Position numbers and translations under genes: made by a program. 64,000 nt of DNA, taken from Polaromonas sp. A23 (lineage in GTDB: Bacteria > Pseudomonadota > Gammaproteobacteria > Burkholderiales > Burkholderiaceae_C). Below are positions 53,451 through 62,078 of this stretch, one piece after another. The stretch is from positions 1-64,000 of the forward strand of contig NZ_MUNO01000024.1 of assembly GCF_002001015.1 (NCBI RefSeq), given 5' to 3'. Position 1 is the stretch's first letter, and each line of letters starts with the position of its first letter. The notes under the pieces are model-generated. The model was not told the origin of the DNA. It worked only from the letters and a program-made list of their open reading frames with translations, and made no database searches.

Positions 53451-53615
53451 GAGGCTGCACGGCAGAAGGAGCGCCGGCTGCAAAGCGGCCGCGACGGCCC
53501 ATTTTTCACCGGATTTTTGCCCCATAGCTACGGCTATGGCGCTGCAAACCCGGCAAAAACTGTGCTCGCCGGGGCCACTTTTCGCTTCGACGCCTTCTGC
53601 CGCGCAGACTCCTAG
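53447..53615. repeat. 169-bp near-perfect palindrome after the CheX-like gene
   Basis: Outer arms 53447-53469 and 53593-53615 are complementary at 21 of 23 positions, and the centre CCATAGC-TACG-GCTATGG (53522-53539) is perfect. Most of the interior also pairs. It could act as a bidirectional transcript end, but its size suggests a mobile REP/MITE-type element. Confidence 0.75.
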
Positions 53616-53671
53616 TCCGTCTGTCCGGGCATCTGTTTTTTTGCGCTTTGAGCTTGCGGGATTTCATGGTT

Positions 53672-53689
53672 TTGTCACGCCTTTGTCAC
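53672..53689 (+). promoter_or_regulatory. Pho box upstream of MliC-like gene
   Basis: TTGTCAC-GCCT-TTGTCAC, with a weaker third 7-mer ATTTCAT 11 bp further upstream. 53 bp before the ATG. Confidence 0.75.
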
Positions 53690-53742
53690 GCGGGCCCTTG
53701 AAACTACGCCTTGTTACCAACCTACTACAGGAGATTCCGGAA

Positions 53743-54057
53743 ATGAAGTTCGCATTTACAGCCCCCCTGATCACGCTTGCCCTGCTCGCCGGCTGCGCCA
53801 CCGGCCCTGCCGTGCCCACGGGCATGAAAGCAGGCCAGTTTGTCACCTTCAATTGCGAAGGTGGCAAGAGCTTCCAGGCACGTGCTGCCGCCGACGGCTC
53901 CACGGTGCGCGTACGTTATGACGGTGGCTACGAACTGGACAACAAAGGCGCCGGCGTTTATGAATCCGACGGCTGGAAACTGGTGACACAAGGCCCCGGC
54001 GCAGCGGAACTGATTCACAACGGCAAAACCATTCAGAAGAACTGCAAGGCAGTCTGA
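53743..54057 (+). CDS. MliC-like lipoprotein
   Basis: A 104-aa lipoprotein with lipobox LLAGC (Cys18). The mature part has FNCEGGKSFQARA and a C-terminal ...KNCKAV Cys pair as in the MliC/PliC lysozyme-inhibitor fold. Family assignment is tentative. It stands between the CheX-like gene and pstS with its own Pho box, so it is probably phosphate regulated. Confidence 0.6.
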   Translation: MKFAFTAPLITLALLAGCATGPAVPTGMKAGQFVTFNCEGGKSFQARAAADGSTVRVRYDGGYELDNKGAGVYESDGWKLVTQGPGAAELIHNGKTIQKNCKAV

Positions 54058-54060
54058 GTT

Positions 54061-54089
54061 CTGTCACCGTTTTGTCATATTAGAGTCAT
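54061..54089 (+). promoter_or_regulatory. triple Pho box upstream of pstS
   Basis: CTGTCAC (54061-54067), TTGTCAT (54072-54078) and GAGTCAT (54083-54089) repeat every 11 bp, 42 bp before the pstS ATG. It starts right after the stop of the MliC-like gene. Confidence 0.85.
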
Positions 54090-54130
54090 AAACTTCTCCC
54101 AGTGCTTCTTACTTTCCTGAAAGGAAAATC

Positions 54131-55132
54131 ATGAAATCTACCCCTCTCAAATCCCTGCTGGCCACCTCTGCGTTGGCTTTTCTGGGCGCCATGCCCGCGC
54201 TTGGCCTGGCCCAAGTCGTCAAGATTGACGGCTCCAGCACGGTGTATCCCGTGACCGAAGCGGTTGCCGAAGAGTTCCAGAAGGCCAACAAGGGCCTGAA
54301 GGTCACTGTCGGCGTGTCCGGCACGGGCGGTGGCTTCAAGAAGTTCTGCCGCGGCGAGATTGATATCTCCGACGCCTCGCGACCAATCACGGCTTCTGAA
54401 ATGGCCGACTGCAAGAAAATTGGTGTCGAGTACGTCGAGCTGCCAGTGGCTTTTGATGCGCTGACCGTTGTGATCAATCCCAAGAACACCTGGCTCAAGC
54501 AGGCCACGGTCGCCGAGCTGAAAAAAATGTGGGAACCCGCAGCCCAGGGCAAGATCATGCGCTGGAATCAGATCAACCCGACATGGCCTGACCAGCCGAT
54601 GAAGCTGTTCGGTGCAGGGTCCGACTCCGGCACCTTTGATTACTTCACCGAAGCCATCGTGGGCAAGTCCAAGTCCAGCCGCGGCGACTTCACGGCCTCG
54701 GAAGATGACAATGTGCTGGTGCAGGGCGTTGCAGGCGACGTCAATGCCATCGGTTACTTCGGCTATGCGTACTACGCAGAAAATACCGGCAAGCTCAAGG
54801 CCCTGCCCATCGTCGAAAAAGAAGGTAAGCCTGCCGTCTCGCCAAGCGCTGAAACAGTGATCAAGGGTACTTACCAGCCGTTGGCCCGTCCGATTTTCAT
54901 CTACGTGAATGTCAAATCGCTGGCCAAGCCTGAAGTCAAGAAGTTTGTGGACTTTTACATGACCCATGGTGCCAAGATGGCCGCAGAGGTCAAGTACGTT
55001 CCCCTGCCGGCCAGCGTGTATGCCTCGAACGTGAAGCACATCGCCGAAGTCAGGAAAGGCAGCGTTTTTGGCGGTAAAAACGAAGTGGGTATCAGCATCG
55101 AAGAGCTGGCCAAGCGCGAAGCGAAGCTTTAA
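54131..55132 (+). CDS. pstS: phosphate ABC transporter substrate-binding protein PstS
   Basis: A 333-aa periplasmic phosphate-binding protein with a signal peptide ending near LGLAQ. Motifs are VKIDGSSTVYPVTEA, VSGTGGGFKKFC, RGEIDISDASRPI and DSGTFDYFTEA. It starts the pst operon under a triple Pho box and is followed by a terminator hairpin that probably raises its level over pstCAB. Confidence 0.94.
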   Translation: MKSTPLKSLLATSALAFLGAMPALGLAQVVKIDGSSTVYPVTEAVAEEFQKANKGLKVTVGVSGTGGGFKKFCRGEIDISDASRPITASEMADCKKIGVEYVELPVAFDALTVVINPKNTWLKQATVAELKKMWEPAAQGKIMRWNQINPTWPDQPMKLFGAGSDSGTFDYFTEAIVGKSKSSRGDFTASEDDNVLVQGVAGDVNAIGYFGYAYYAENTGKLKALPIVEKEGKPAVSPSAETVIKGTYQPLARPIFIYVNVKSLAKPEVKKFVDFYMTHGAKMAAEVKYVPLPASVYASNVKHIAEVRKGSVFGGKNEVGISIEELAKREAKL

Positions 55133-55159
55133 GCCTATTTACCCAACGGCTTGAACATG

Positions 55160-55201
55160 AGCTGCCTGCTGGCTTCCCCCGAAGCTTCAGGCAGCTTTTT
55201 T
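55160..55201 (+). terminator. hairpin terminator / attenuator between pstS and pstC
   Basis: AGCTGCCTG (55160-55168) and CAGGCAGCT (55188-55196) form a 9-bp outer stem with an inner GCTTC-CCCC-GAAGC stem, followed by five T residues. Confidence 0.85.
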
Positions 55202-55232
55202 GTAGAGCTGCTTTCATGAAACGAAACCTACA

Positions 55233-56198
55233 ATGAGCGCCTCCACCACTTCGGACCGCATTGTGATCGCTGAACGACTGACGGGCGCTGCCCGCCTCGC
55301 CGAACTTGCGCAAATCAAGGCTGCACGCAAGCGCAAGGACCACATCATCGAGTTTGTGCTGCTCATGGCAGCCTGTGTCTCGGTATTCACCACCTTGGCC
55401 ATCGTTTATATCCTGGTCAAGGAATCGCTCTCTTTTTTCAGTCATGTCCCGCTTTGGACCTTTCTGACCGATACGCAATGGACGCCGTTGTTCGACGACG
55501 CGCACTTCGGCATCATCGTGCTGCTTTCGGGCACGCTGTCGAGCTCGCTGGTCGCCTTGGCCATTGCGATACCGCTGGGAACCATCATCGCGATTTATCT
55601 GTCCGAGTTTGCCAACCATCGCCTGCGCGAGGTGCTCAAACCCGTGCTTGAGTTGCTGTCTGGTGTGCCGACGATTATTTACGGCTTTTTTGCCCTGCTG
55701 GTCATCACGCCGCTGCTGCAAACGATCTACCCCGACCTGCCCACATTCAACATCCTCTCGGCGGGCATTGTGATGGGCATCATGATCATTCCCTATGTGT
55801 CGTCCCTGTCCGAAGACGCCATGCGCGCGGTGCCCATGAGCCTGCGCGAGGGGTCTTACGCCATGGGTGCCACACGGTTCCAGACGGCCACCCGGGTGGT
55901 GGTACCGGCCGCGTTCTCCGGTATTGCGTCGGCTTACATCCTGGGTATCTCGCGCGCTGTGGGCGAGACCATGATTCTCGCGGTGGCGGCTGGCATGCAG
56001 CCCAACCTGACGCTCAATCCGCTGGAGCCCGCAGCCACCATCACGTCGTTCATCGTGCAGGTGGCGTTGGGTGATTTGCCGCACGGCAGCGTGGGTTATC
56101 AGACCATTTTTGCGGCAGGTTTGACGCTCATGCTCATTACCCTGATGTTCAATCTCTTGGGCCACTGGATGCGCCGCAAATATCGGGAGGCCTATTGA
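55233..56198 (+). CDS. pstC: phosphate ABC transporter permease PstC
   Basis: A 321-aa inner-membrane permease with six predicted TM helices and the ABC-permease EAA-like loop near EGSYAMGATRFQTATRVVVP. Start ATG 55233. With PstA it forms the channel through which PstB-driven phosphate import occurs. Confidence 0.94.
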   Translation: MSASTTSDRIVIAERLTGAARLAELAQIKAARKRKDHIIEFVLLMAACVSVFTTLAIVYILVKESLSFFSHVPLWTFLTDTQWTPLFDDAHFGIIVLLSGTLSSSLVALAIAIPLGTIIAIYLSEFANHRLREVLKPVLELLSGVPTIIYGFFALLVITPLLQTIYPDLPTFNILSAGIVMGIMIIPYVSSLSEDAMRAVPMSLREGSYAMGATRFQTATRVVVPAAFSGIASAYILGISRAVGETMILAVAAGMQPNLTLNPLEPAATITSFIVQVALGDLPHGSVGYQTIFAAGLTLMLITLMFNLLGHWMRRKYREAY

Positions 56199-56199
56199 T

Positions 56200-57129
56200 A
56201 TGAATCCCAATGTCAAACGCACGGATGAACTCCGCGCCATTATCAAGTCGCACAAGCGCTGGGACATTATTTTTGGCTTGATGGGCCTGGCTGCCATCGC
56301 ACTGGCCATCCTGACCCTGATGGCCCTGTTTGCGGAAATGGTCATTGAGGGTTTCCCGCGCCTGTCTTCGGGGTTCTTCACCAACTTTCCGTCACGCAGG
56401 GCAGGAGAAGCTGGCATCCTGTCGGCCTGGGTCGGCTCCTTTTTCGTGATGATTGTCACCGCGCTGTTCGCCATTCCGGTCGGTATTGCCAGCGCGATTT
56501 ACCTGGAAGAGTACGCGCGCAAAAACTGGTTCACCGATGTGATCGAGATCAACATCAGCAACCTGGCCGGCGTGCCTTCGATTGTTTATGGTCTGCTGGC
56601 GCTTGGCCTCTTTGTCTACACCTTCGGCTTTGGGCAGAGTATCCTGTCAGCCGGTTTGACGCTGGCCCTGCTGATTCTGCCCATCGTGATCGTGACGACA
56701 CGTGAGGCGCTGCGGGCCATTCCCCAGACGGTGCGCGAAGGCGCTTATGCCTGCGGCGCCACCAAGTGGCAGGTGGTCAGCGACCACCTGGTGCCTTATG
56801 GCATGCCGGGCATCCTGACAGGCGTCATCATCGGGCTGTCACGGGCCATCGGTGAGACGGCACCCATCATTACTATTGGTGCGCTGACCTTCATTGCCTT
56901 TTTGCCGCCCGTGCCCTTCGCCGGTGATCCCGCGGCGGGCCTGTTTGACTGGCTTTTCTCACCGTTCACCGTCATGCCCATCCAGATCTTCAACTGGACC
57001 TCGCGGCCCGACCCGGCCTTCCATGCCAACGCCGCTGCGGCCAGTCTTGTCCTCGTGTTCCTGACCCTGGGCATGAACGGCCTGGCCATCTGGCTGCGTT
57101 ATCGCCTTCGCAAGAACATCAAGTGGTAA
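56200..57129 (+). CDS. pstA: phosphate ABC transporter permease PstA
   Basis: A 309-aa permease with TM helices and EAA-like [24 protein letters not shown] 56200 lies 1 nt after the pstC stop, so they are tightly coupled. Confidence 0.94.
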   Translation: MNPNVKRTDELRAIIKSHKRWDIIFGLMGLAAIALAILTLMALFAEMVIEGFPRLSSGFFTNFPSRRAGEAGILSAWVGSFFVMIVTALFAIPVGIASAIYLEEYARKNWFTDVIEINISNLAGVPSIVYGLLALGLFVYTFGFGQSILSAGLTLALLILPIVIVTTREALRAIPQTVREGAYACGATKWQVVSDHLVPYGMPGILTGVIIGLSRAIGETAPIITIGALTFIAFLPPVPFAGDPAAGLFDWLFSPFTVMPIQIFNWTSRPDPAFHANAAAASLVLVFLTLGMNGLAIWLRYRLRKNIKW

Positions 57130-57152
57130 TTCCTCAGAGAACACACAACACC

Positions 57153-57947
57153 ATGCCATCTACCATCACGCTTCCCCAGAACGCCCCCGGGCTCAAGGCT
57201 CAGTCCAAGAATCTTGATTTTTATTACGGTGCCTTCAAAGCCCTGAAGGGTGTGAGCATGCCGATATACGAGAACCGTGTGACGGCCCTGATCGGGCCCA
57301 GCGGTTGCGGCAAATCAACTTACCTGCGTTGCTTCAATCGCATGCATGACCTGTACCCGGGCCACCGCTACGACGGAAAGATCGAGCTCTACCCCGACGA
57401 TGTGGATATCCTGGACCACGCGGTGGACCCCATCGAGGTTCGCATGCGTATCTCCATGGTGTTCCAGAAGCCCAATCCTTTTCCGAAATCCATCTTCGAA
57501 AACGTGGCTTACGGCCTGCGTGTGCGTGGTGAAAAATCGGAGAGCTACCTGGAAGACAAGGTGGAGGCCGCGCTCAAGGCCGCGGCCATCTGGAACGAGG
57601 TCAAGGACCGGATAACCGAGTCGGCCACCAACCTGTCCGGCGGCCAGCAACAGCGCCTGTGTATTGCGCGCTCGCTGGCGACCGACCCCGAAATCATCCT
57701 GTTTGATGAACCCACGTCGGCCCTGGACCCTATTGCCACCGGCAGCATCGAGGAGCTCATCGGCGAGCTGAAGAACCAGGTCACGATCCTGATCGTGACG
57801 CACAACATGCAGCAGGCAGCCCGCGTGTCCGACTACGTTGCGTATATGTACCTGGGCGAGATGGTGGAGTACGGTGTCACCAACGACATCTTCATGAAGC
57901 CCAAGCGGCAGGAAACGGAAGACTACATTACCGGAAGGTTTGGTTGA
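57153..57947 (+). CDS. pstB: phosphate ABC transporter ATPase PstB
   Basis: A 264-aa ABC ATPase: Walker A GPSGCGKS, signature LSGGQQQRL, Walker [14 protein letters not shown] and the switch His in [16 protein letters not shown] 57153 is chosen; the frame extends ten codons upstream without support. Confidence 0.96.
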   Translation: MPSTITLPQNAPGLKAQSKNLDFYYGAFKALKGVSMPIYENRVTALIGPSGCGKSTYLRCFNRMHDLYPGHRYDGKIELYPDDVDILDHAVDPIEVRMRISMVFQKPNPFPKSIFENVAYGLRVRGEKSESYLEDKVEAALKAAAIWNEVKDRITESATNLSGGQQQRLCIARSLATDPEIILFDEPTSALDPIATGSIEELIGELKNQVTILIVTHNMQQAARVSDYVAYMYLGEMVEYGVTNDIFMKPKRQETEDYITGRFG

Positions 57948-57949
57948 TC

Positions 57950-58651
57950 ATGAGTGATAAACATCTGTCCAGCCAGTTCGACAGCGAACTGACCAGCGTC
58001 TCCACCCGTGTCATGGAAATGGGCGGGCTGGTGGAATCCCAGATCCGTAATGCCGTCTATGCGCTTGCCCAGTTCAGCGCCGAAGCCGCGGCCCAGGTCA
58101 CCGATATGGAGACACGTGTCAATGCAATGGAAGTGGACATTGACAAGGAGCTGTCTTCCATCATTGCGCGCCGCCAACCCACGGCCCGCGATTTGCGCCT
58201 GCTGATCGCCATCTCCAAGACCACCGCCAACCTGGAACGCGCAGGCGACGAAGCGGAAAAAATTGCACGAATGGTGAAGTCCATCATCGACAGCGGAGCC
58301 GCCCGTACGTTGCCGTCTTCCGAGCTGCGCATCGCTGCCGACCTGGCCTCCGGCTTGTTGCGCAAGGCGCTCGATGCCTTTGCCCGGCTTGATGTGAACG
58401 TGGCCGTGTCCATCCTCAAGGAAGACGATGCCATCGACAAGGAATTCGACGGATTCGTGCGAAAACTGATCACCTACATGATGGAGGATCCGCGCACCAT
58501 TTCGTCCAGCCTGGATCTGTTGTTTGTGGCCAAGGCCATAGAGCGCATCGGCGACCACGCCAAAAACATCGCCGAGTTCATTATCTATGTGGTGAAAGGT
58601 GCGGATGTCCGTCACACCTCCATGGAGACCATCGAATCCGTGGTTCGCTAA
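57950..58651 (+). CDS. phoU: phosphate signalling regulator PhoU
   Basis: A 233-aa two-bundle helical protein with twin E/DxxxD motifs and IERIGDHAKNIAEFIIY typical of PhoU. It couples Pst transport to PhoR inhibition. ATG 57950 is preferred over TTG 57944. Start follows pstB by 2 nt. Confidence 0.94.
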   Translation: MSDKHLSSQFDSELTSVSTRVMEMGGLVESQIRNAVYALAQFSAEAAAQVTDMETRVNAMEVDIDKELSSIIARRQPTARDLRLLIAISKTTANLERAGDEAEKIARMVKSIIDSGAARTLPSSELRIAADLASGLLRKALDAFARLDVNVAVSILKEDDAIDKEFDGFVRKLITYMMEDPRTISSSLDLLFVAKAIERIGDHAKNIAEFIIYVVKGADVRHTSMETIESVVR

Positions 58652-58668
58652 CTGTAAATGCTGTGCCG

Positions 58669-59367
58669 ATGAAAACTGTGCCTCGAGTCCTGGTTGTTGA
58701 AGATGAGCCGGCCATCGCCGAGCTCATCTCTGTCAACCTTCGCCACAACGGATTTCAGCCGATCTGGGCGATCGATGGCGACGCCGCCCAGCGCGAGCTG
58801 GAGGCGGTGTTGCCGGATGTGATCTTGCTGGACTGGATGTTGCCGGGGCAGAGTGGTCTTTCCCTTGCAAAAAAATGGCGATCCCACGCCCGCACAAAGC
58901 AGGTTCCGATTCTCATGATCACCGCGAGAGGCGATGAGCCAGACAAGATCGCTGGCCTGGATGCCGGGGCGGACGACTACATCACCAAGCCTTTCTCTAC
59001 ACAAGAGCTGCTGGCCCGCATTCGCGCCGTGCTCAGGCGCCGGGCGCCCGAGACGGTGAATGACAGTGTGGCAGTTGGTGCGCTGGTGCTCGATGCGGCC
59101 ACCCACCGCATTTCCTTCCAGAACCAGGAGCTCAAGCTGGGACCGACGGAATTCAAGTTGTTGCATTACCTGATGAAACACGTGGAGCGGGTTCACAGCC
59201 GGGGCCAACTGCTCGACAAGGTCTGGGGCGATCATGTGTTTATTGAGGAACGGACCGTGGACGTTCACGTCAAGCGCCTGCGCGAAGCCTTGGGGCCTGC
59301 CGGATCCTTGGTGGAAACGGTGCGCGGTGCGGGCTATCGCCTGACGGCCCGTCCCCGGTCCCAGTGA
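58669..59367 (+). CDS. phoB: PhoB response regulator
   Basis: A 232-aa OmpR-type regulator: receiver with Asp55 in VILLDWMLPG and Lys in KPFSTQELLARIRAVLRRR, C-terminal winged helix (GPTEFKLLHYLMKH, RTVDVHVKRLREAL). It binds Pho boxes. ATG 58669 or GTG 58663 are possible. Confidence 0.96.
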   Translation: MKTVPRVLVVEDEPAIAELISVNLRHNGFQPIWAIDGDAAQRELEAVLPDVILLDWMLPGQSGLSLAKKWRSHARTKQVPILMITARGDEPDKIAGLDAGADDYITKPFSTQELLARIRAVLRRRAPETVNDSVAVGALVLDAATHRISFQNQELKLGPTEFKLLHYLMKHVERVHSRGQLLDKVWGDHVFIEERTVDVHVKRLREALGPAGSLVETVRGAGYRLTARPRSQ

Positions 59368-59395
59368 TGGAGGGTTTTTCCTTCACAATTCGCGC

Positions 59396-60733
59396 ATGAC
59401 GTGGCGCCTCTTCCGCTTTTTCCTGTTTCAGCTGGCCGGTGCCTTGTTGGGCCGGTTTCTCCTTCGCGGCGTTAGTCCGGTACAGGGCGCCGTCCTGGGC
59501 CTGCTGGCCGCGAGTTTGCTGTGGGTGCTGATCGACCTTCGGCGTGGCGCGAAACTCCTGCTGTGGCTTAAACGCGGTGAGACCGCCACTCCAGCAAGAG
59601 TGGATGGACTGTGGGGGGAGGTGGCTGACCGGATCTGGCGGCTGGTCAAAGCGCGCGAACGGAAAGTCGCTGACAGCGAGGCTCGCCTTGAGGAGTTTCT
59701 CGCGGCCATTCAGGCGTCCCCGAACGGGGTGATCTTGCTCGACAGGAGTCACCGCATCGAATGGTGCAACGAAACCGCTGCAGTCCATTTCGGGTTTGAC
59801 CCGAAGAAGGATGTGATGCAGCACATCGGGAATCTTCTGCGGGATCCGCTTTTTGCAGGCTACCTCGCCGGCGAAGATTACTTGCATGAAGTCGTCATCC
59901 TTGGCCCCAGGAGCACGGCGAGCCGGCCGGTCAGGCTGGCCGTGCATCTGCACCGGTATGGAGAAGGGCGAAAGCTCCTGCTCTCGCGCGACGTTACCGC
60001 GCTGGAGCAGGCTGAAGCCATGCGGCGGGACTTCGTGGCCAATGTTTCGCACGAAATTCGCACGCCACTGACCGTGCTCACGGGTTTTGTGGAAACACTG
60101 CAGACCTTACCGCTCAATGAAGAGGAGCGCACCCGCTACCTCAACCTGATGGCCGCCCAGGCCGGTCGCATGCAGACTCTTGTCAATGACCTGTTGACGC
60201 TTTCCCGGTTGGAGGGCAGCCCGCCGCCGGGAGGCAAGGAGTGGGTGTCCGTGCATGCACTTCTGGCGCTTTGCGAACAGGAAGGGCGCGCATTGTCGAC
60301 TGTGCTTACAGAACAGGGTGAAATGCTGCACGACCTTCAGGTTGAGGACGCAGAAGACGCAGAGATTGCCGGCTCACACGTTGAATTGCTTAGCGCAATG
60401 TCCAACCTGCTGAACAATGCCATTCGCTACACGCCTGCAGGCGGCCGCATCGAAGTCAAGTGGCAAAGGCTGCCCGACGGGCGTGCGGAGTTTTCCGTCA
60501 GGGATTCGGGGCCGGGCATCGCACCCGAACACATTCCGCGCCTGACCGAACGTTTCTACCGGGTAGACAGCAGCCGTTCACGGGAGACGGGCGGTACGGG
60601 TCTGGGTCTCGCGATCGTCAAACATGTGGCACAGCGGCACGGCGCGGAATTGGGCATTGACAGTCAGCCCGGCCACGGTTCACGATTTACGATTGTTTTT
60701 CCTGCTGCGCGGGTACGGCGACTTCCGGCTTGA
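59396..60733 (+). CDS. phoR: PhoR sensor histidine kinase
   Basis: A 445-aa kinase: TM helices at about residues 5-22 and 28-46, a PAS domain (about 95-205), HisKA with His219 in VSHEIRTPL and HATPase motifs LLNNAIRYTP, DSGPGIAP, GTGLGLAIVKH. It phosphorylates PhoB in low phosphate. Its 3' end overlaps the convergent MATE gene by 47 bp. Confidence 0.95.
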   Translation: MTWRLFRFFLFQLAGALLGRFLLRGVSPVQGAVLGLLAASLLWVLIDLRRGAKLLLWLKRGETATPARVDGLWGEVADRIWRLVKARERKVADSEARLEEFLAAIQASPNGVILLDRSHRIEWCNETAAVHFGFDPKKDVMQHIGNLLRDPLFAGYLAGEDYLHEVVILGPRSTASRPVRLAVHLHRYGEGRKLLLSRDVTALEQAEAMRRDFVANVSHEIRTPLTVLTGFVETLQTLPLNEEERTRYLNLMAAQAGRMQTLVNDLLTLSRLEGSPPPGGKEWVSVHALLALCEQEGRALSTVLTEQGEMLHDLQVEDAEDAEIAGSHVELLSAMSNLLNNAIRYTPAGGRIEVKWQRLPDGRAEFSVRDSGPGIAPEHIPRLTERFYRVDSSRSRETGGTGLGLAIVKHVAQRHGAELGIDSQPGHGSRFTIVFPAARVRRLPA

Positions 60734-62078
60734 CGCCAACACGGGCGCTGTGCCGCACTGCGCGCCACAGCAACGCAGAAAAACACAGGGCCACAAGCCA
60801 GAGTGCGAATGTGCTGGCCATCCAGAAACTCTTTGCAGATTGCGTGGCCGCCCAAAAGCCGAGACCTTCATAGGCAAGCCGGTAACCCCCCAGAAGGCCC
60901 AATCCCCAGAGCAGAACGCTGTAAAGCACCAGCGGCGTCAGCGTGATGCGGTAGCAGCGCAGCAGGAAGGCGCAAACAGCCTGTACGGCGTCCGCCAGGT
61001 GGAATGCCGCCACCCAGAGCAAGAGGGCTGACGCTGCCTCGACGACCTGCGGACTTTTCGAGTAGAGACCGGCTAAAACATGGTTTGCTACTAAAAAAAG
61101 AGCACCAAAACCAATTGCTAAAAGGGCTGTGAGCCTGAATCCTATCCATGCGACGTGGCTGGCGAGGTCTGGGCGCGCGGCGCCTAGCCAGAAGGACACG
61201 CGAGCGCTACAGGCGATTGCTATCGAAAACGGCACCATGTACAGCACCGAGGCCGCGCTGGCGGCGATCTGGTGGCTGGCAGAAGCGACAGTGCCCAGAC
61301 GTGCAATGAATACGGCCATCAGCGTGAAGGACGTGACCTCAACGAGATAGGCAAGGCCGCCCGGTATGCCCAGACGGGCGAACCCGCTGATCTGCTGCCA
61401 GTCAGGGGCTTCCATTTTTTGCCAGATCCGATAGGGCTGGTAGAAGGCCTGTGTGCGCAGCATGACAAGCGCAAGCAAGGCCAGCCCATAGTTAACGACC
61501 AGTGTGGCCCACGCACAACCCGCCACACCGAGAGCCGGCATTCCTGCGCCGCCTGCAACCAGCCACACCGACAACGGTACCTTGACTGCGAGTGCGCCTG
61601 TCTGCAACCAGGTGATCAGCAGCGGACGGCCCAGCGACTGGTTGAAAGTGCTGTAAGCACGAAACAGCAGGGAGGGCATCAATGCTGCAGCGAGCACGGC
61701 CAGGTAATGCTGGATCTCGCCTTGTAGTGCGACAGGCACTTCCGCCCAGCGCAAGAGAGGCCCCGGGGAAAGCAGGGCGGCCATGCCTGCCACGGTCAGG
61801 GCGCCGCACAGGTACAGGCTTTGCCGTACCGAGCGGCCCAGGTCTACGTGCCGCCGCGCACCGCGGAGTTCCGCCCAGATCGGCAGCAGAGCCTGCACGA
61901 TGCCGATCAGGGCCACATAAACACTGATGTAAATGGCGGCCCCCACAGACAGAGCCGACAGTGCATGGTCGCTGTAGCGCCCTGCGATGACCGTATCGGC
62001 GACGCCAAAGGCCATGACGGCCAGTTGCCCCACCAATACCGTACCGGCGTGGTGGCCAATGACCTTGAGTTCGCTCAC
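60687..62078 (-). CDS. MATE family multidrug efflux transporter
   Basis: A 463-aa NorM-type MATE exporter with 12 predicted TM helices. Motifs are VGQLAVMAFGVADTVIAGRY near the N-terminus and ASHQIAASAASVLYMVPFSI in the second half. Its last 47 bp overlap the phoR 3' end on the other strand. Its start overlaps (ATGA) the stop of the GT39-like gene. Codons near residues 315-332 are AT-rich and may contain a degenerate dispersed repeat. Confidence 0.88.
   Translation of the reverse strand: MSELKVIGHHAGTVLVGQLAVMAFGVADTVIAGRYSDHALSALSVGAAIYISVYVALIGIVQALLPIWAELRGARRHVDLGRSVRQSLYLCGALTVAGMAALLSPGPLLRWAEVPVALQGEIQHYLAVLAAALMPSLLFRAYSTFNQSLGRPLLITWLQTGALAVKVPLSVWLVAGGAGMPALGVAGCAWATLVVNYGLALLALVMLRTQAFYQPYRIWQKMEAPDWQQISGFARLGIPGGLAYLVEVTSFTLMAVFIARLGTVASASHQIAASAASVLYMVPFSIAIACSARVSFWLGAARPDLASHVAWIGFRLTALLAIGFGALFLVANHVLAGLYSKSPQVVEAASALLLWVAAFHLADAVQAVCAFLLRCYRITLTPLVLYSVLLWGLGLLGGYRLAYEGLGFWAATQSAKSFWMASTFALWLVALCFSALLWRAVRHSARVGVKPEVAVPAQQEKQS

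Noticed and set aside
61083..61135. Copy of the dispersed AGCTAT repeat in the MATE gene
   Set aside because: Spacing fits, but too many mismatches to list it as a feature; mentioned only in the repeat finding.
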